Assembly (NCBI GenBank): GCA_012842105.1
Contig: DUTL01000149.1
Coordinates: forward strand, 1 to 6,253
Length of the DNA: 6,253 nt
Source of the DNA: Candidatus Fermentithermobacillaceae bacterium
GTDB taxonomy: Bacteria; Bacillota; Sulfobacillia; Fermentithermobacillales; Fermentithermobacillaceae
Direction of reading: 5' to 3'
The notes under the pieces were generated by a model. The model was not told where the DNA came from, searched no databases, and saw only the letters and a list, made by a program, of their open reading frames with translations. The first letter of the stretch is position 1. Each line of letters starts with the position of its first letter. Shown here piece by piece: positions 1 to 6,126 of this stretch. A program made the translations under genes and the position numbers.

Positions 1-29
1 ATAATCGGGCTTTGTGAGGCGAAACCAAC

Positions 30-629
30 GTGCTCTACAAGTTAGGTAGATGGATAGTATACATTGCCATGAAACTGCTGTTTGATATAAGCGTAGAAGG
101 CCTTGACAAGATTCCGTCTGACGGGCCTTTGGTGGTATGTGCAAACCATATTTCATGGTGGGATCCGTTGTTGCTGGCTTGTATCATGCCCCGGCCTGTT
201 CATTTCATGGCCAAGAAAGAGTTGTTCAGCAATGGAATCATGGCATTTGTGCTGACGAAACTACATGCTTTTCCGGTAAACAGGGAAAAAGCAGATGTGG
301 GAGCTATCCGGAAGGGGTTGGCAGTTCTCAACGACGGAAATGTGATTGGAGTCTTTCCCGAAGGAACCAGGCAGAAGACTCCTGACAAGTTGGGACCGGG
401 CCATGGAGGGGCGGCGCTTTTGGCCATCAAGACAGGGGCCTGTGTTCTTCCCGTAGCTATAAGGGGAAGATATGGCTTCAGGGGAACCGTCAAGGTCGCA
501 TGTGGCAACCCTATGAGCATCGCTCAGGGCACCGGAAGGCTGTCTACGGATATCCAGGCAGGTTCATTACAGGTAATGGGGGCTATAAAGGATTTGTGGG
601 AGACCCTGAATCCCAATGAAGCGGCATGA
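30..629 (+). CDS. plsC: 1-acyl-sn-glycerol-3-phosphate acyltransferase (PlsC family)
   Basis: Predicted to transfer an acyl chain to the sn-2 position of lysophosphatidic acid, giving phosphatidic acid at the inner face of the membrane. The 199-residue protein carries all the acyltransferase blocks in order. The catalytic HX4D motif lies in NHISWWD (His40, Asp45). FPVNRE follows at about 81-86, then the substrate-binding FPEGTR at 109-114, and the hydrophobic VLPVAI block at 139-144. The length is normal for the short bacterial PlsC type, with only a weakly hydrophobic N-terminus (about residues 5-20) as membrane anchor. The GTG start at 30 is chosen because GAGG at 16-19 lies 10 bases upstream and the protein begins at the usual family position. 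The stop overlaps the ATG of the next gene (ATGA), so translation of the two is probably coupled. The family assignment is secure; the exact acyl donor cannot be read. Confidence 0.95.
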   Translation: MLYKLGRWIVYIAMKLLFDISVEGLDKIPSDGPLVVCANHISWWDPLLLACIMPRPVHFMAKKELFSNGIMAFVLTKLHAFPVNREKADVGAIRKGLAVLNDGNVIGVFPEGTRQKTPDKLGPGHGGAALLAIKTGACVLPVAIRGRYGFRGTVKVACGNPMSIAQGTGRLSTDIQAGSLQVMGAIKDLWETLNPNEAA

Positions 630-2890
630 TAGAGATTAGACTGGCAAAGCATAAAGGTTATTGTTTTGGAGTACAACGAGCCATTGAAATGGTGGCAAAG
701 GCTCTTGAAGAAGGCCCTTTTCCGATATGGACGCTCGGCCCGATTATCCACAACCCGGTGGTTATTGATGAGTTCAATCGTAAGGGCGTAAGAATTGCCG
801 GTGATATTTCTGAGGTGTGCTCCGGAACACTTATTTTGAGAACTCACGGTACGACACTGGAAGAAAGAGAAAGAGCCTCACCGGAAATTCAGCGCGTTAT
901 CGACGCAACCTGCCCGTTTGTGGCCAGAGCTCAGAGAAAGGCCGGCGAGTATGCGTCTGCAGGAAGGAAAGTCCTCATAGTTGGTGACAAGAATCATCCT
1001 GAAGTAAGAGCAATTCTATCTCATTCCGGGCCCGGCGCATTTTGCATAAGGGAACCATCAGAAATCGATCATATGCCCTTTGAAGAGATAGGAGGTAATA
1101 TTGGCTTAATAGCTCAGACAACGTCAAAAAAGGAAGACGTTGAACAGGTGTTAAAAAAATTGAAGAAAAAAGGTATTTCAGTTGATCTATCGAATACTAT
1201 CTGCACGGCTACTGAAGAAAGGCAACAGGCTACAAGAGAGCTTGCCAAAGAATGCGATCTTGTTTTGGTGGTTGGCGGAAGGACAAGCGCCAACACAGGG
1301 CAGCTCTTGAGAATAGCCAAAGAGTGTAGTGCAGAAGCTTATTTAGTGGAGTCGGCAGAAGATGTGTTGTCCCAGTGGATTGAAGGCAAACACATTGTGG
1401 GCGTAACTGCAGGTGCGTCTACTCCCGGCCGGGTAATAAAGGAGGTTGTAGGCAAGGTGGAGGAATTGGAAAAGACCAATTTGGAGCAAGAGCCAGAAGA
1501 AGTACAAGAGGAACATAGACAGGAACAAGGTGATGTTTCACAGTCTGAGGCCCCGGAGCAGATTTCTCCTGAGGAGCAAGATCTACTCGAAGAAGAAAAG
1601 ACCGCGGAACAGCTTTACGACGAAACCTTCAAAACCCTACGCGAAGGAGATATTGTGAAAGGGAAGGTAATGTCTGTAGACGAGAACGGAGCATTGGTAG
1701 ACGTAGGGTATAAATCCGAAGGAGTTATTTCGGCTCAGGAGCTTCAACGCCGTGGAGCCATAGGTTCTGATGAACTCACCGCCGGAGACGAAATAATGGT
1801 CTATGTCCTCAATGTAGACTCCAGTGAAGGAGGCCTACGACTCTCCAAGAGGAAAGCTGATGAGGAAGTAGCATGGAAGGATCTTGAACAAGCATACCGA
1901 GAGCAGGATATTGTTGAGGCACCGGTCGCGCAGGAAGTTAAGGGGGGACTGGTAGTTGACGTAGGGGTCAGGGGTTTCGTGCCTGCTTCACAGGTTGAAC
2001 GCGGTTACGTAAACAACCTTTCCAAGTACGTCGGCCAGCCTCTGAGGATGAGAGTTCTTGAGTTGGACAGGTCTAAGAACCGGGTGATTCTATCTCAGAG
2101 GGTTGTTCTTGAGGAAGAACACGAAAGGCTCTGCAGGGAAACCTGGGATACGATTGCAGAAGGCCAGGTAAGAACTGGTATCGTAAAGGGAATAACTGAT
2201 TTTGGAGTATTTGTCGATTTAGGCGGAGTTGACGGCCTCTTGCACATATCGGAGCTTTCCTGGGGAAGGGTCAATCACCCGTCTGAGGTGGCTCACGAAG
2301 GCCAGGAACTGGAAGTGAAAGTGCTAAAAGTCGACAAGGAAAGAGGCAGGATCTCTTTAGGACGAAAGCAAGTTCTTCCCGATCCTTGGGACGATGTAGA
2401 CGAGAAGTATCCTGTAGGTGCAGTTATAAAGGGCGAAGTAACCCGGACCGCGCCTTTCGGTGCCTTTGTTCAAATTGAACCCGGTGTGGAAGGGCTTGTT
2501 CATATTTCGGAGATTTCTCAACAGCATATTGCTAAGCCTGAGGAAGTTGTTAATTCCGGCGATATAGTTATGGTCAGGGTTCTTAGAACCAGGCCTGAAG
2601 AGCGCAAGATCAGCCTTAGCATAAGGCAAGCAGACCAGATACTCTTGGAGAGTGGGGCATCAGACGAAGATACGGAAGACGTGCCTGAAGCAACTTTGCT
2701 GGAGTTGCCAGAGCAGGATGTGGAAGAACCTTATATCATTGAAGGCGGCGAAGAGCAACAGGCAGCCGAAGAAGCGGCGGAACCTGAGGAACCGGCCGAA
2801 GAAGCGGTAGAGCCTGAGGAGCCGGCCGAAGAAGCGGCGGAGCCTGAGGAACTTGTTGAAGAAGCAACAGAGCCTGAGCAATTGAAATAG
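626..2890 (+). CDS. ispH: 4-hydroxy-3-methylbut-2-enyl diphosphate reductase fused to four S1 RNA-binding domains (IspH-RpsA fusion)
   Basis: A bifunctional 754-residue protein. Residues 1-280 are IspH, the last enzyme of the MEP isoprenoid pathway, which reduces HMBPP to IPP and DMAPP with a [4Fe-4S] cluster. The cluster cysteines are Cys13 (GYCFGV), Cys96 (ATCPFV) and Cys193 (TICTAT). Substrate-site residues are His42, His74, His124 and the catalytic Glu126 (NHPEV), with QTT at 164-166, SANTGQL at 221-227 and GAST at 263-266. A Glu/Gln-rich linker covers about 280-330. Four S1 (OB-fold) domains follow at about 338-410, 426-493, 512-582 and 597-668. The third and fourth have the classic GVDGLLHISELS and GVEGLVHISEIS strands. 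Residues 714-753 are an acidic tandem repeat. The S1 part resembles Firmicute YpfD/RpsA-like proteins, which have four S1 domains against six in E. coli S1. The start overlaps the plsC stop and has only a weak ribosome site, consistent with coupling. The reading frame is continuous, so the fusion looks genuine. Confidence 0.96.
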   Translation: MIEIRLAKHKGYCFGVQRAIEMVAKALEEGPFPIWTLGPIIHNPVVIDEFNRKGVRIAGDISEVCSGTLILRTHGTTLEERERASPEIQRVIDATCPFVARAQRKAGEYASAGRKVLIVGDKNHPEVRAILSHSGPGAFCIREPSEIDHMPFEEIGGNIGLIAQTTSKKEDVEQVLKKLKKKGISVDLSNTICTATEERQQATRELAKECDLVLVVGGRTSANTGQLLRIAKECSAEAYLVESAEDVLSQWIEGKHIVGVTAGASTPGRVIKEVVGKVEELEKTNLEQEPEEVQEEHRQEQGDVSQSEAPEQISPEEQDLLEEEKTAEQLYDETFKTLREGDIVKGKVMSVDENGALVDVGYKSEGVISAQELQRRGAIGSDELTAGDEIMVYVLNVDSSEGGLRLSKRKADEEVAWKDLEQAYREQDIVEAPVAQEVKGGLVVDVGVRGFVPASQVERGYVNNLSKYVGQPLRMRVLELDRSKNRVILSQRVVLEEEHERLCRETWDTIAEGQVRTGIVKGITDFGVFVDLGGVDGLLHISELSWGRVNHPSEVAHEGQELEVKVLKVDKERGRISLGRKQVLPDPWDDVDEKYPVGAVIKGEVTRTAPFGAFVQIEPGVEGLVHISEISQQHIAKPEEVVNSGDIVMVRVLRTRPEERKISLSIRQADQILLESGASDEDTEDVPEATLLELPEQDVEEPYIIEGGEEQQAAEEAAEPEEPAEEAVEPEEPAEEAAEPEELVEEATEPEQLK
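2765..2884 (+). repeat. Four tandem 30-base units encoding an acidic decapeptide
   Basis: Four consecutive 30-base units start at 2765, 2795, 2825 and 2855, in frame with the IspH-S1 fusion. Each encodes a version of AEEAAEPEEP (residues 714-753). The first three units are nearly identical in DNA and the fourth has diverged (VEEATEPEQL). The repeat forms the extreme C-terminus, just before the last Lys and the stop. It is likely a disordered acidic tail that can change in copy number by slippage or recombination. Confidence 0.9.
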
Positions 2891-2979
2891 TCAATTAGTT
2901 TTTCGAAAACAGTTTGCTCTTAGCTTTCATTTTATCAGGTTGTTTCGGTAACGTTGGCTGATGCTTAGGATTCAAAAAT

Positions 2980-3020
2980 CAAACTCGCAGGATGCAAGAA
3001 CATGATAACCTGCGAGTTTG
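2980..3020. terminator. Intrinsic-terminator-like stem-loop after the IspH-S1 gene
   Basis: A perfect 12-base inverted repeat, CAAACTCGCAGG (2980-2991) and CCTGCGAGTTTG (3009-3020), encloses a 17-base loop. On the + strand the 3' arm is followed by a modest T-rich run (TTTCTT at 3023-3028). On the - strand the stem is followed directly by five T (AAAAA at 2974-2978 on the + strand, after one T). The shape fits a bidirectional terminator that ends the plsC-ispH unit about 90 bases after the stop codon. The T-tract on the sense side is weak, so termination there may be partial. Confidence 0.72.
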
Positions 3021-3044
3021 CCGTTTCTTATGAGACTCCACGAG

Positions 3045-3105
3045 AGCCACAAGGCAAAGGCTGCGCTGGGCATCCCAGCAGTGTGACTGGCTGGCAAGGG
3101 CGCAG
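3045..3105 (+). other. Non-coding stretch with several possible RNA stems
   Basis: This part of the 361-base gap (2891-3251) has several complementary segments. GCTGGG (3065-3070) and CCCAGC (3074-3079) flank a 3-base loop. CTGCGC (3061-3066) matches GCGCAG (3100-3105) and could close a stem around the core of that hairpin. AGCCA (3045-3049) matches TGGCT (3088-3092) but would compete with the longer stem. I matched it to no riboswitch or small RNA family known to me. It could be part of a 5' leader for the downstream operon or simply GC-rich spacer. Confidence 0.3.
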
Positions 3106-3150
3106 TACAGGCTTATTCCCCCATTATCGAATAATCCACGAAAACTTCTG

Positions 3151-3224
3151 GAAACCATAGTTGATAGAGATGGTAACGGATCGCCTCCTGCTTCAGTCGA
3201 TCCGCCGCATCTGAAACCATAGTT
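3151..3224 (+). repeat. Pair of 12-base direct repeats flanking a hairpin
   Basis: GAAACCATAGTT occurs at 3151-3162 and again at 3213-3224, 62 bases apart start to start. Between them lies an inverted repeat, CGGATCG (3177-3183) and CGATCCG (3198-3204), with a 14-base loop. An outer GATG (3169-3172) and CATC (3208-3211) can also pair. The second copy ends 27 bases before the start codon of the next gene. Possible roles are paired protein-binding sites or a structured leader; neither is demonstrated. Confidence 0.6.
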
Positions 3225-3236
3225 CTTAACGACTGT

Positions 3237-3244
3237 AAGGGGGG
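3237..3244 (+). promoter_or_regulatory. Strong Shine-Dalgarno for the first gene of the sporulation-linked operon
   Basis: AAGGGGGG ends 7 bases before the GTG at 3252 and fixes that codon as the start. The run TCCCCC at 3117-3122 is complementary to GGGGGA at 3240-3245, so the upstream leader could in principle mask this site. Confidence 0.8.
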
Positions 3245-3251
3245 ATTTTTC

Positions 3252-3893
3252 GTGGGGTTACCTATTGGCGTGATACTTTTGGTCATTGTGGCAATTCTCA
3301 TTTTCTTCGGGGTTTTGCATAGAGTCCTGGATAGGATGAGATTGTCGGACAGGGCGGCCCTGGCGATTATTGTGGCAATGGCTGCGGGCACATTTCTTGA
3401 CGTTACTCTCTTGAGAACCCCGGTTCTCGTAAAGATGAACATAGGCGGCGGGGCAATTCCATTGGTTGTAGCCATTTGGTTGATTGCCACCGCTGATGAA
3501 GCAGGGGAAAAAACCAGAAGCATCCTTGCCGCTCTGGTTACAGGCGGGGTAGTGTGGGGGTTATCAAAGATTTTGAGCCCTGATGAGCAATTCATGCGAG
3601 TGTCTCCTATGCTGGTTTACGGGATTGCTGCCGGTATCATAGCTGCACTGTCAGGCAGGTCGCGGCGTTCGGCGTTTGTCGGAGGCCTGGGAGGTATTCT
3701 GATTGCAGATATATTACATTGGATTGAACTTGCCGTTACAGGGATTCCAGGGAGCGTGTTCTTTGGAGGGGCAGGAGCTTTCGACGGTTCAGTGATTAGT
3801 GCCATTTTAGCCGTGGGAATCGTTGAACTGGTAGGGGAAGCCAGAGAAAAAATGATCAAAACTCCGGGAGGTGGCCATGAAAATGAACATTAG
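3252..3893 (+). CDS. Polytopic membrane protein, DUF1614-like
   Basis: A 213-residue, very hydrophobic protein of unknown biochemical function. About seven membrane segments are visible, near residues 3-22, 35-54, 65-81, 89-107, 118-134, 141-161 and 179-195. Two glycine-rich signatures stand out: NIGGGAIP (63-70) and GGAGAFDGS (172-180). From memory, both resemble conserved blocks of the DUF1614 membrane family found in archaea and Clostridia; the assignment rests on these two motifs and overall size. The GTG start has an excellent ribosome site, and the short charged C-terminus ends HENEH. The reading frame overlaps the start of the SpoIIP-like gene by 17 bases (3877-3893), so the two are almost certainly co-expressed. 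The context suggests a role in the sporulating cell membrane, but no substrate or reaction can be proposed. Confidence 0.85.
   Translation: MGLPIGVILLVIVAILIFFGVLHRVLDRMRLSDRAALAIIVAMAAGTFLDVTLLRTPVLVKMNIGGGAIPLVVAIWLIATADEAGEKTRSILAALVTGGVVWGLSKILSPDEQFMRVSPMLVYGIAAGIIAALSGRSRRSAFVGGLGGILIADILHWIELAVTGIPGSVFFGGAGAFDGSVISAILAVGIVELVGEAREKMIKTPGGGHENEH
3866..3874 (+). promoter_or_regulatory. Shine-Dalgarno that decides the SpoIIP-like start
   Basis: GGGAGGTGG lies inside the end of the DUF1614-like gene. A GTG at 3871 overlaps this site and so is unlikely to be the start. ATG at 3877 lies 5 bases after GGAGG and ATG at 3883 lies 11 bases after it. I chose 3877; 3883 is the alternative and would remove only two residues. 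Confidence 0.7.
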
Positions 3894-5031
3894 CAGAAGA
3901 ATGTTGGCGTGGGCACTTGTGCTTGTTGTAGCAACTGCCATGGGAGTTGCTCACCTCTACCGGTCAATAAAGCCTGCAAGTTCAGAAACGGTCATGGGCC
4001 ACTCTGAACGAGACCGCGGTTATTTCACGGTTGTTGATGAAACCGGGAAAACCGTGTTTACAACAGGCCACTTGGTATCTGTAGGGGACGAGTACATTGA
4101 CGAGGATGACACCAAATACGTAGTGATCAGCGTATCAGATGACGTGGCTACCGTGAGAGCAGTGGGCCGGATGGAAGCACTGCCGCCCTTTGTGCCCGAA
4201 CCGGTTCTCGGGGCAGCTGCCTCAAGCGGCGCAGTAGGAATATACCACACCCACTCTGCTGAATCGTACGTACCTTCAGATAAGACCGAATCAATGCCGG
4301 GAAAAGGGGGTGTCATGGAAGTGGGTTCAGCCCTGGCGGATCAACTTGGCAAACTGGGCGTCAAGGCAATACACGACAAAACGCCACATGATCCAAATGA
4401 CGCCAGAGCTTATGACAGGTCTCGAAGGACTGCTACCGCCTTACTGAAGAAACAAAAGCCCCTGGCCCTGTTCGATGTTCACCGTGACGCAGGCCCGGCA
4501 GAGCCCTATATTAAGGAAATAGACGGCAAAGACGTTGCGAAATGTATGATTGTTATCGGGCGCCAAAACCCTAAAATGCAGTCAAACCTGGAGTTCGCAA
4601 GGCGGCTTAAGGATGAGGTCAATAGCAAGTATCCCGGGCTCGTAAAAGGTATTTTCATGGGCAATGCAGATTTCAACCAGGATCTTTTCGACCGGGCTTT
4701 GCTGCTGGAAATGGGTACCGAAAGAACCAGCAAAGAAGCGGCAATGCGGGGCGCAACCCTCATCGGAAGCGTTATCTCAAACGTTTTACCCGCTACAGGC
4801 CCGGGTGCCAGGCCGCAAAGCCGTGGCGCAGGGAGAACCATTGGTTGGCTCCTTGGCGTAGTTGTAGCGGGCATTTTTGTGTACCTGTGGATTTCCACCG
4901 GTAGCTGGGAGGAAATGAAGGCAAAACTGCTGGGATGGTTTGGCACCGGTGGAATTAGAATAGGTGATGTGGATGGTGCGGGAGGGGGGGCTGATTCCGG
5001 CGCCCCCGGGCCCGATGGGGAAAGCGAGTAG
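3877..5031 (+). CDS. spoIIP: SpoIIP-family sporulation peptidoglycan hydrolase, with N- and C-terminal membrane segments
   Basis: Predicted amidase/endopeptidase of the stage II sporulation protein P family. In model sporulators SpoIIP acts with SpoIID and SpoIIM to cut peptidoglycan during septal thinning and engulfment. Counting from ATG 3877 the protein has 384 residues. Residues about 8-27 form an N-terminal membrane anchor. Residues about 48-98 form a small beta-rich region (YFTVVDETGK, then HLVSVGDEYIDED). The catalytic domain spans about 110-305. It contains YHTHSAESY with likely zinc ligands His124 or His126 and Glu129, FDVHRD with His202 and Asp204, the IVIGRQNP strand at 226-233, and FNQDLFDRALLLEMGTE with Glu278. 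A second membrane segment (about 322-341) and a Gly/Asp-rich tail follow. The canonical SpoIIP of Bacillus lies next to gpr, so this copy, beside YIEGIA genes, may be a second paralogue with a specialised role. The family call is firm; the division of labour is inference. Confidence 0.93.
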   Translation: MKMNISRRMLAWALVLVVATAMGVAHLYRSIKPASSETVMGHSERDRGYFTVVDETGKTVFTTGHLVSVGDEYIDEDDTKYVVISVSDDVATVRAVGRMEALPPFVPEPVLGAAASSGAVGIYHTHSAESYVPSDKTESMPGKGGVMEVGSALADQLGKLGVKAIHDKTPHDPNDARAYDRSRRTATALLKKQKPLALFDVHRDAGPAEPYIKEIDGKDVAKCMIVIGRQNPKMQSNLEFARRLKDEVNSKYPGLVKGIFMGNADFNQDLFDRALLLEMGTERTSKEAAMRGATLIGSVISNVLPATGPGARPQSRGAGRTIGWLLGVVVAGIFVYLWISTGSWEEMKAKLLGWFGTGGIRIGDVDGAGGGADSGAPGPDGESE

Positions 5032-5036
5032 GTAGA

Positions 5037-5912
5037 ATGCCTCACGGGAAGTCAATAGGTTTAGGGCTGATTCTTGGGGTGCTGGCAAGGGTATCTCTGC
5101 TCAGATCAGATTACCGCCAGTACCCCACGTACCCTCATGGCTATACCTCTCACTTGTTTCTGGGGATTATTGCTGCGCTGGTAGGTGCAGTATCCATCCC
5201 CGCCTTACTTACAAAAGAATGGACCGCGGTTACGTTTCTGGTCATCGTGGCTCAGCAATTCAGGGAAATTCGCAGTATGGAAAGGGATTCACTTAAGGCC
5301 CTGGAGGATACGCAACTGGTGACAAGGGGGTCAGACTACATCGAGAACATTGCCAGAGTATTTGAAACCAGGTACTACATTGTCATATTCGTTGCTGCGT
5401 CTGCCGCATACGGCGTTGAGTACGGAACTGTGTTTACAGGGTTCCTACTCGGAGTAATAACCTATGCTGCGAGCATTCTGGTTGCCAGGACAGAACCTTT
5501 GCACAGGTCAGTTAAGGTTGAGGTTGCGCCTGTAAATTTCAAGGGCGCAAGCCTTTATGTGGGTGACATATTCATAATGAACGTGGGGTTGGAAGAGTCG
5601 CGCAGTTATATAGCCAAACATGGATTAGGGGCAATTCTTACTCCCAAGACTGAGACAGCAAGGGACACCCTTGCCAATCTGGGGCAAAGGCAAGCTATCC
5701 TTCACGATGTGGCTGGAATTCTCGGGGTTAAGAAAGACCTGGATACGCCGGAATATACACCTGTTGCCAGAAGGCACATCCAAACAGGGCGCGTAGGCAT
5801 ATACCTGGTTCCTGAAGAACTTGACAGCGAGCTTCTTACCAGGATAATTAACCGGACCCCGGTTCTTGAGTCTTCCAGGGGCCGGACGTTGCGCCGCCAG
5901 GTGCCACGTTGA
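5037..5912 (+). CDS. YIEGIA-family sporulation-associated membrane protein
   Basis: A 291-residue protein of the YIEGIA family, restricted to endospore formers as far as I recall; B. subtilis YphB (SeaA, linked to spore envelope assembly) is the relative I associate with it. The hallmark block is at about 74-114: FREIRSMERDSLKALEDT, then GSDYIENIARVFETRYY. The name-giving motif reads YIENIA (101-106), with Asn where the family usually has Gly. Hydrophobic segments lie near 6-22, 38-57, 62-74, 112-128 and 131-150. A soluble domain of about 140 residues (151-291) ends in a basic tail (RGRTLRRQVPR). The ATG at 5037 comes 5 bases after the SpoIIP-like stop, with a weak AGGTAG site at 5030-5035, so coupling is likely. 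The biochemical activity is unknown. The partner is probably the small protein encoded next. Confidence 0.88.
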   Translation: MPHGKSIGLGLILGVLARVSLLRSDYRQYPTYPHGYTSHLFLGIIAALVGAVSIPALLTKEWTAVTFLVIVAQQFREIRSMERDSLKALEDTQLVTRGSDYIENIARVFETRYYIVIFVAASAAYGVEYGTVFTGFLLGVITYAASILVARTEPLHRSVKVEVAPVNFKGASLYVGDIFIMNVGLEESRSYIAKHGLGAILTPKTETARDTLANLGQRQAILHDVAGILGVKKDLDTPEYTPVARRHIQTGRVGIYLVPEELDSELLTRIINRTPVLESSRGRTLRRQVPR

Positions 5913-5928
5913 TAGACGGTCTGGAGTG

Positions 5929-6126
5929 ATGAATGGTTTGGAAATCACAATCAATAAGGTAATATTGTGCGCCGTCACCGATGACTGTGCAAAGATTCAG
6001 GGTATCCCTGCGTTCATAGTGAAAAGCGAAGCAGCCCGGCAGGAAAGGGCAATGCTTCTTTCCCGGATCCTGCAAGGCGCAGTCCATGACATGGGTAATG
6101 GGGTTCTCATTGTGGTTAAGCACTGA
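5929..6126 (+). CDS. Small 'capping complex subunit for YIEGIA'-type protein
   Basis: A 65-residue protein with no signal peptide or membrane segment. It contains a beta-strand-like start (LEITINKVILCAVTDD), a central PAFIVKSEAARQERAMLLS stretch, and a VHDMGNGVLIVVKH end. From memory, small proteins of this size and pattern, encoded next to YIEGIA genes, are annotated as the capping complex subunit for YIEGIA; B. subtilis YphE may be the counterpart, but I am less sure of that. The start is ambiguous. ATG 5929 lies only 2 bases after GGAG (5923-5926), while TTG 5938 lies 11 bases after it and would give 62 residues. An upstream TTG at 5866 would overlap the YIEGIA gene by 47 bases and is unlikely. 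The gap to the YIEGIA stop is 16 bases. The next gene's ATG shares one base with this stop. Confidence 0.8.
   Translation: MNGLEITINKVILCAVTDDCAKIQGIPAFIVKSEAARQERAMLLSRILQGAVHDMGNGVLIVVKH

Noticed and set aside
1..29. End of an upstream gene, perhaps cmk
   Set aside because: Two frames could carry a C-terminus (stops at 15-17 or 43-45), and the stretch is too short to assign to any protein.
1670..2890. Possible internal start giving a separate S1 protein
   Set aside because: The ATG at 1670 has AAGG only 2 bases upstream and lies inside the first S1 domain, so a product from it would lack the first strand. The single long fusion frame is better supported.
2898..2910. GTTTT/AAAAC hairpin just after the IspH-S1 stop as a terminator
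   Set aside because: Only five A/T-rich pairs with a 3-base loop and no T-tract after it. The stem at 2980-3020 is much stronger.
3030..3086. 18-codon open frame that might be a leader peptide
   Set aside because: No Shine-Dalgarno precedes the ATG and the peptide has no run of a regulatory amino acid.
3102..3128. GCAGTA and CATTATC as a forespore sigma promoter
   Set aside because: The spacing is 14 bases, shorter than expected for sigma G or F, and the boxes match only partly. No start-site evidence is available.
3113..3595. 160-residue open frame on the - strand opposite the DUF1614-like gene
   Set aside because: It lies mostly antisense to a well-supported membrane protein gene with a strong ribosome site, and its composition is that of a reverse-strand shadow with no recognisable motif.
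4984..4990. Run of seven G near the end of the SpoIIP-like gene as a phase-variation site
   Set aside because: A shift here would alter only the last few residues of a low-complexity tail, so an on-off switch is unlikely.
4506..5045. 179-residue open frame on the - strand opposite the SpoIIP-like gene
   Set aside because: Ser/Pro-rich translation typical of a shadow frame. The + strand frame carries the conserved hydrolase motifs.
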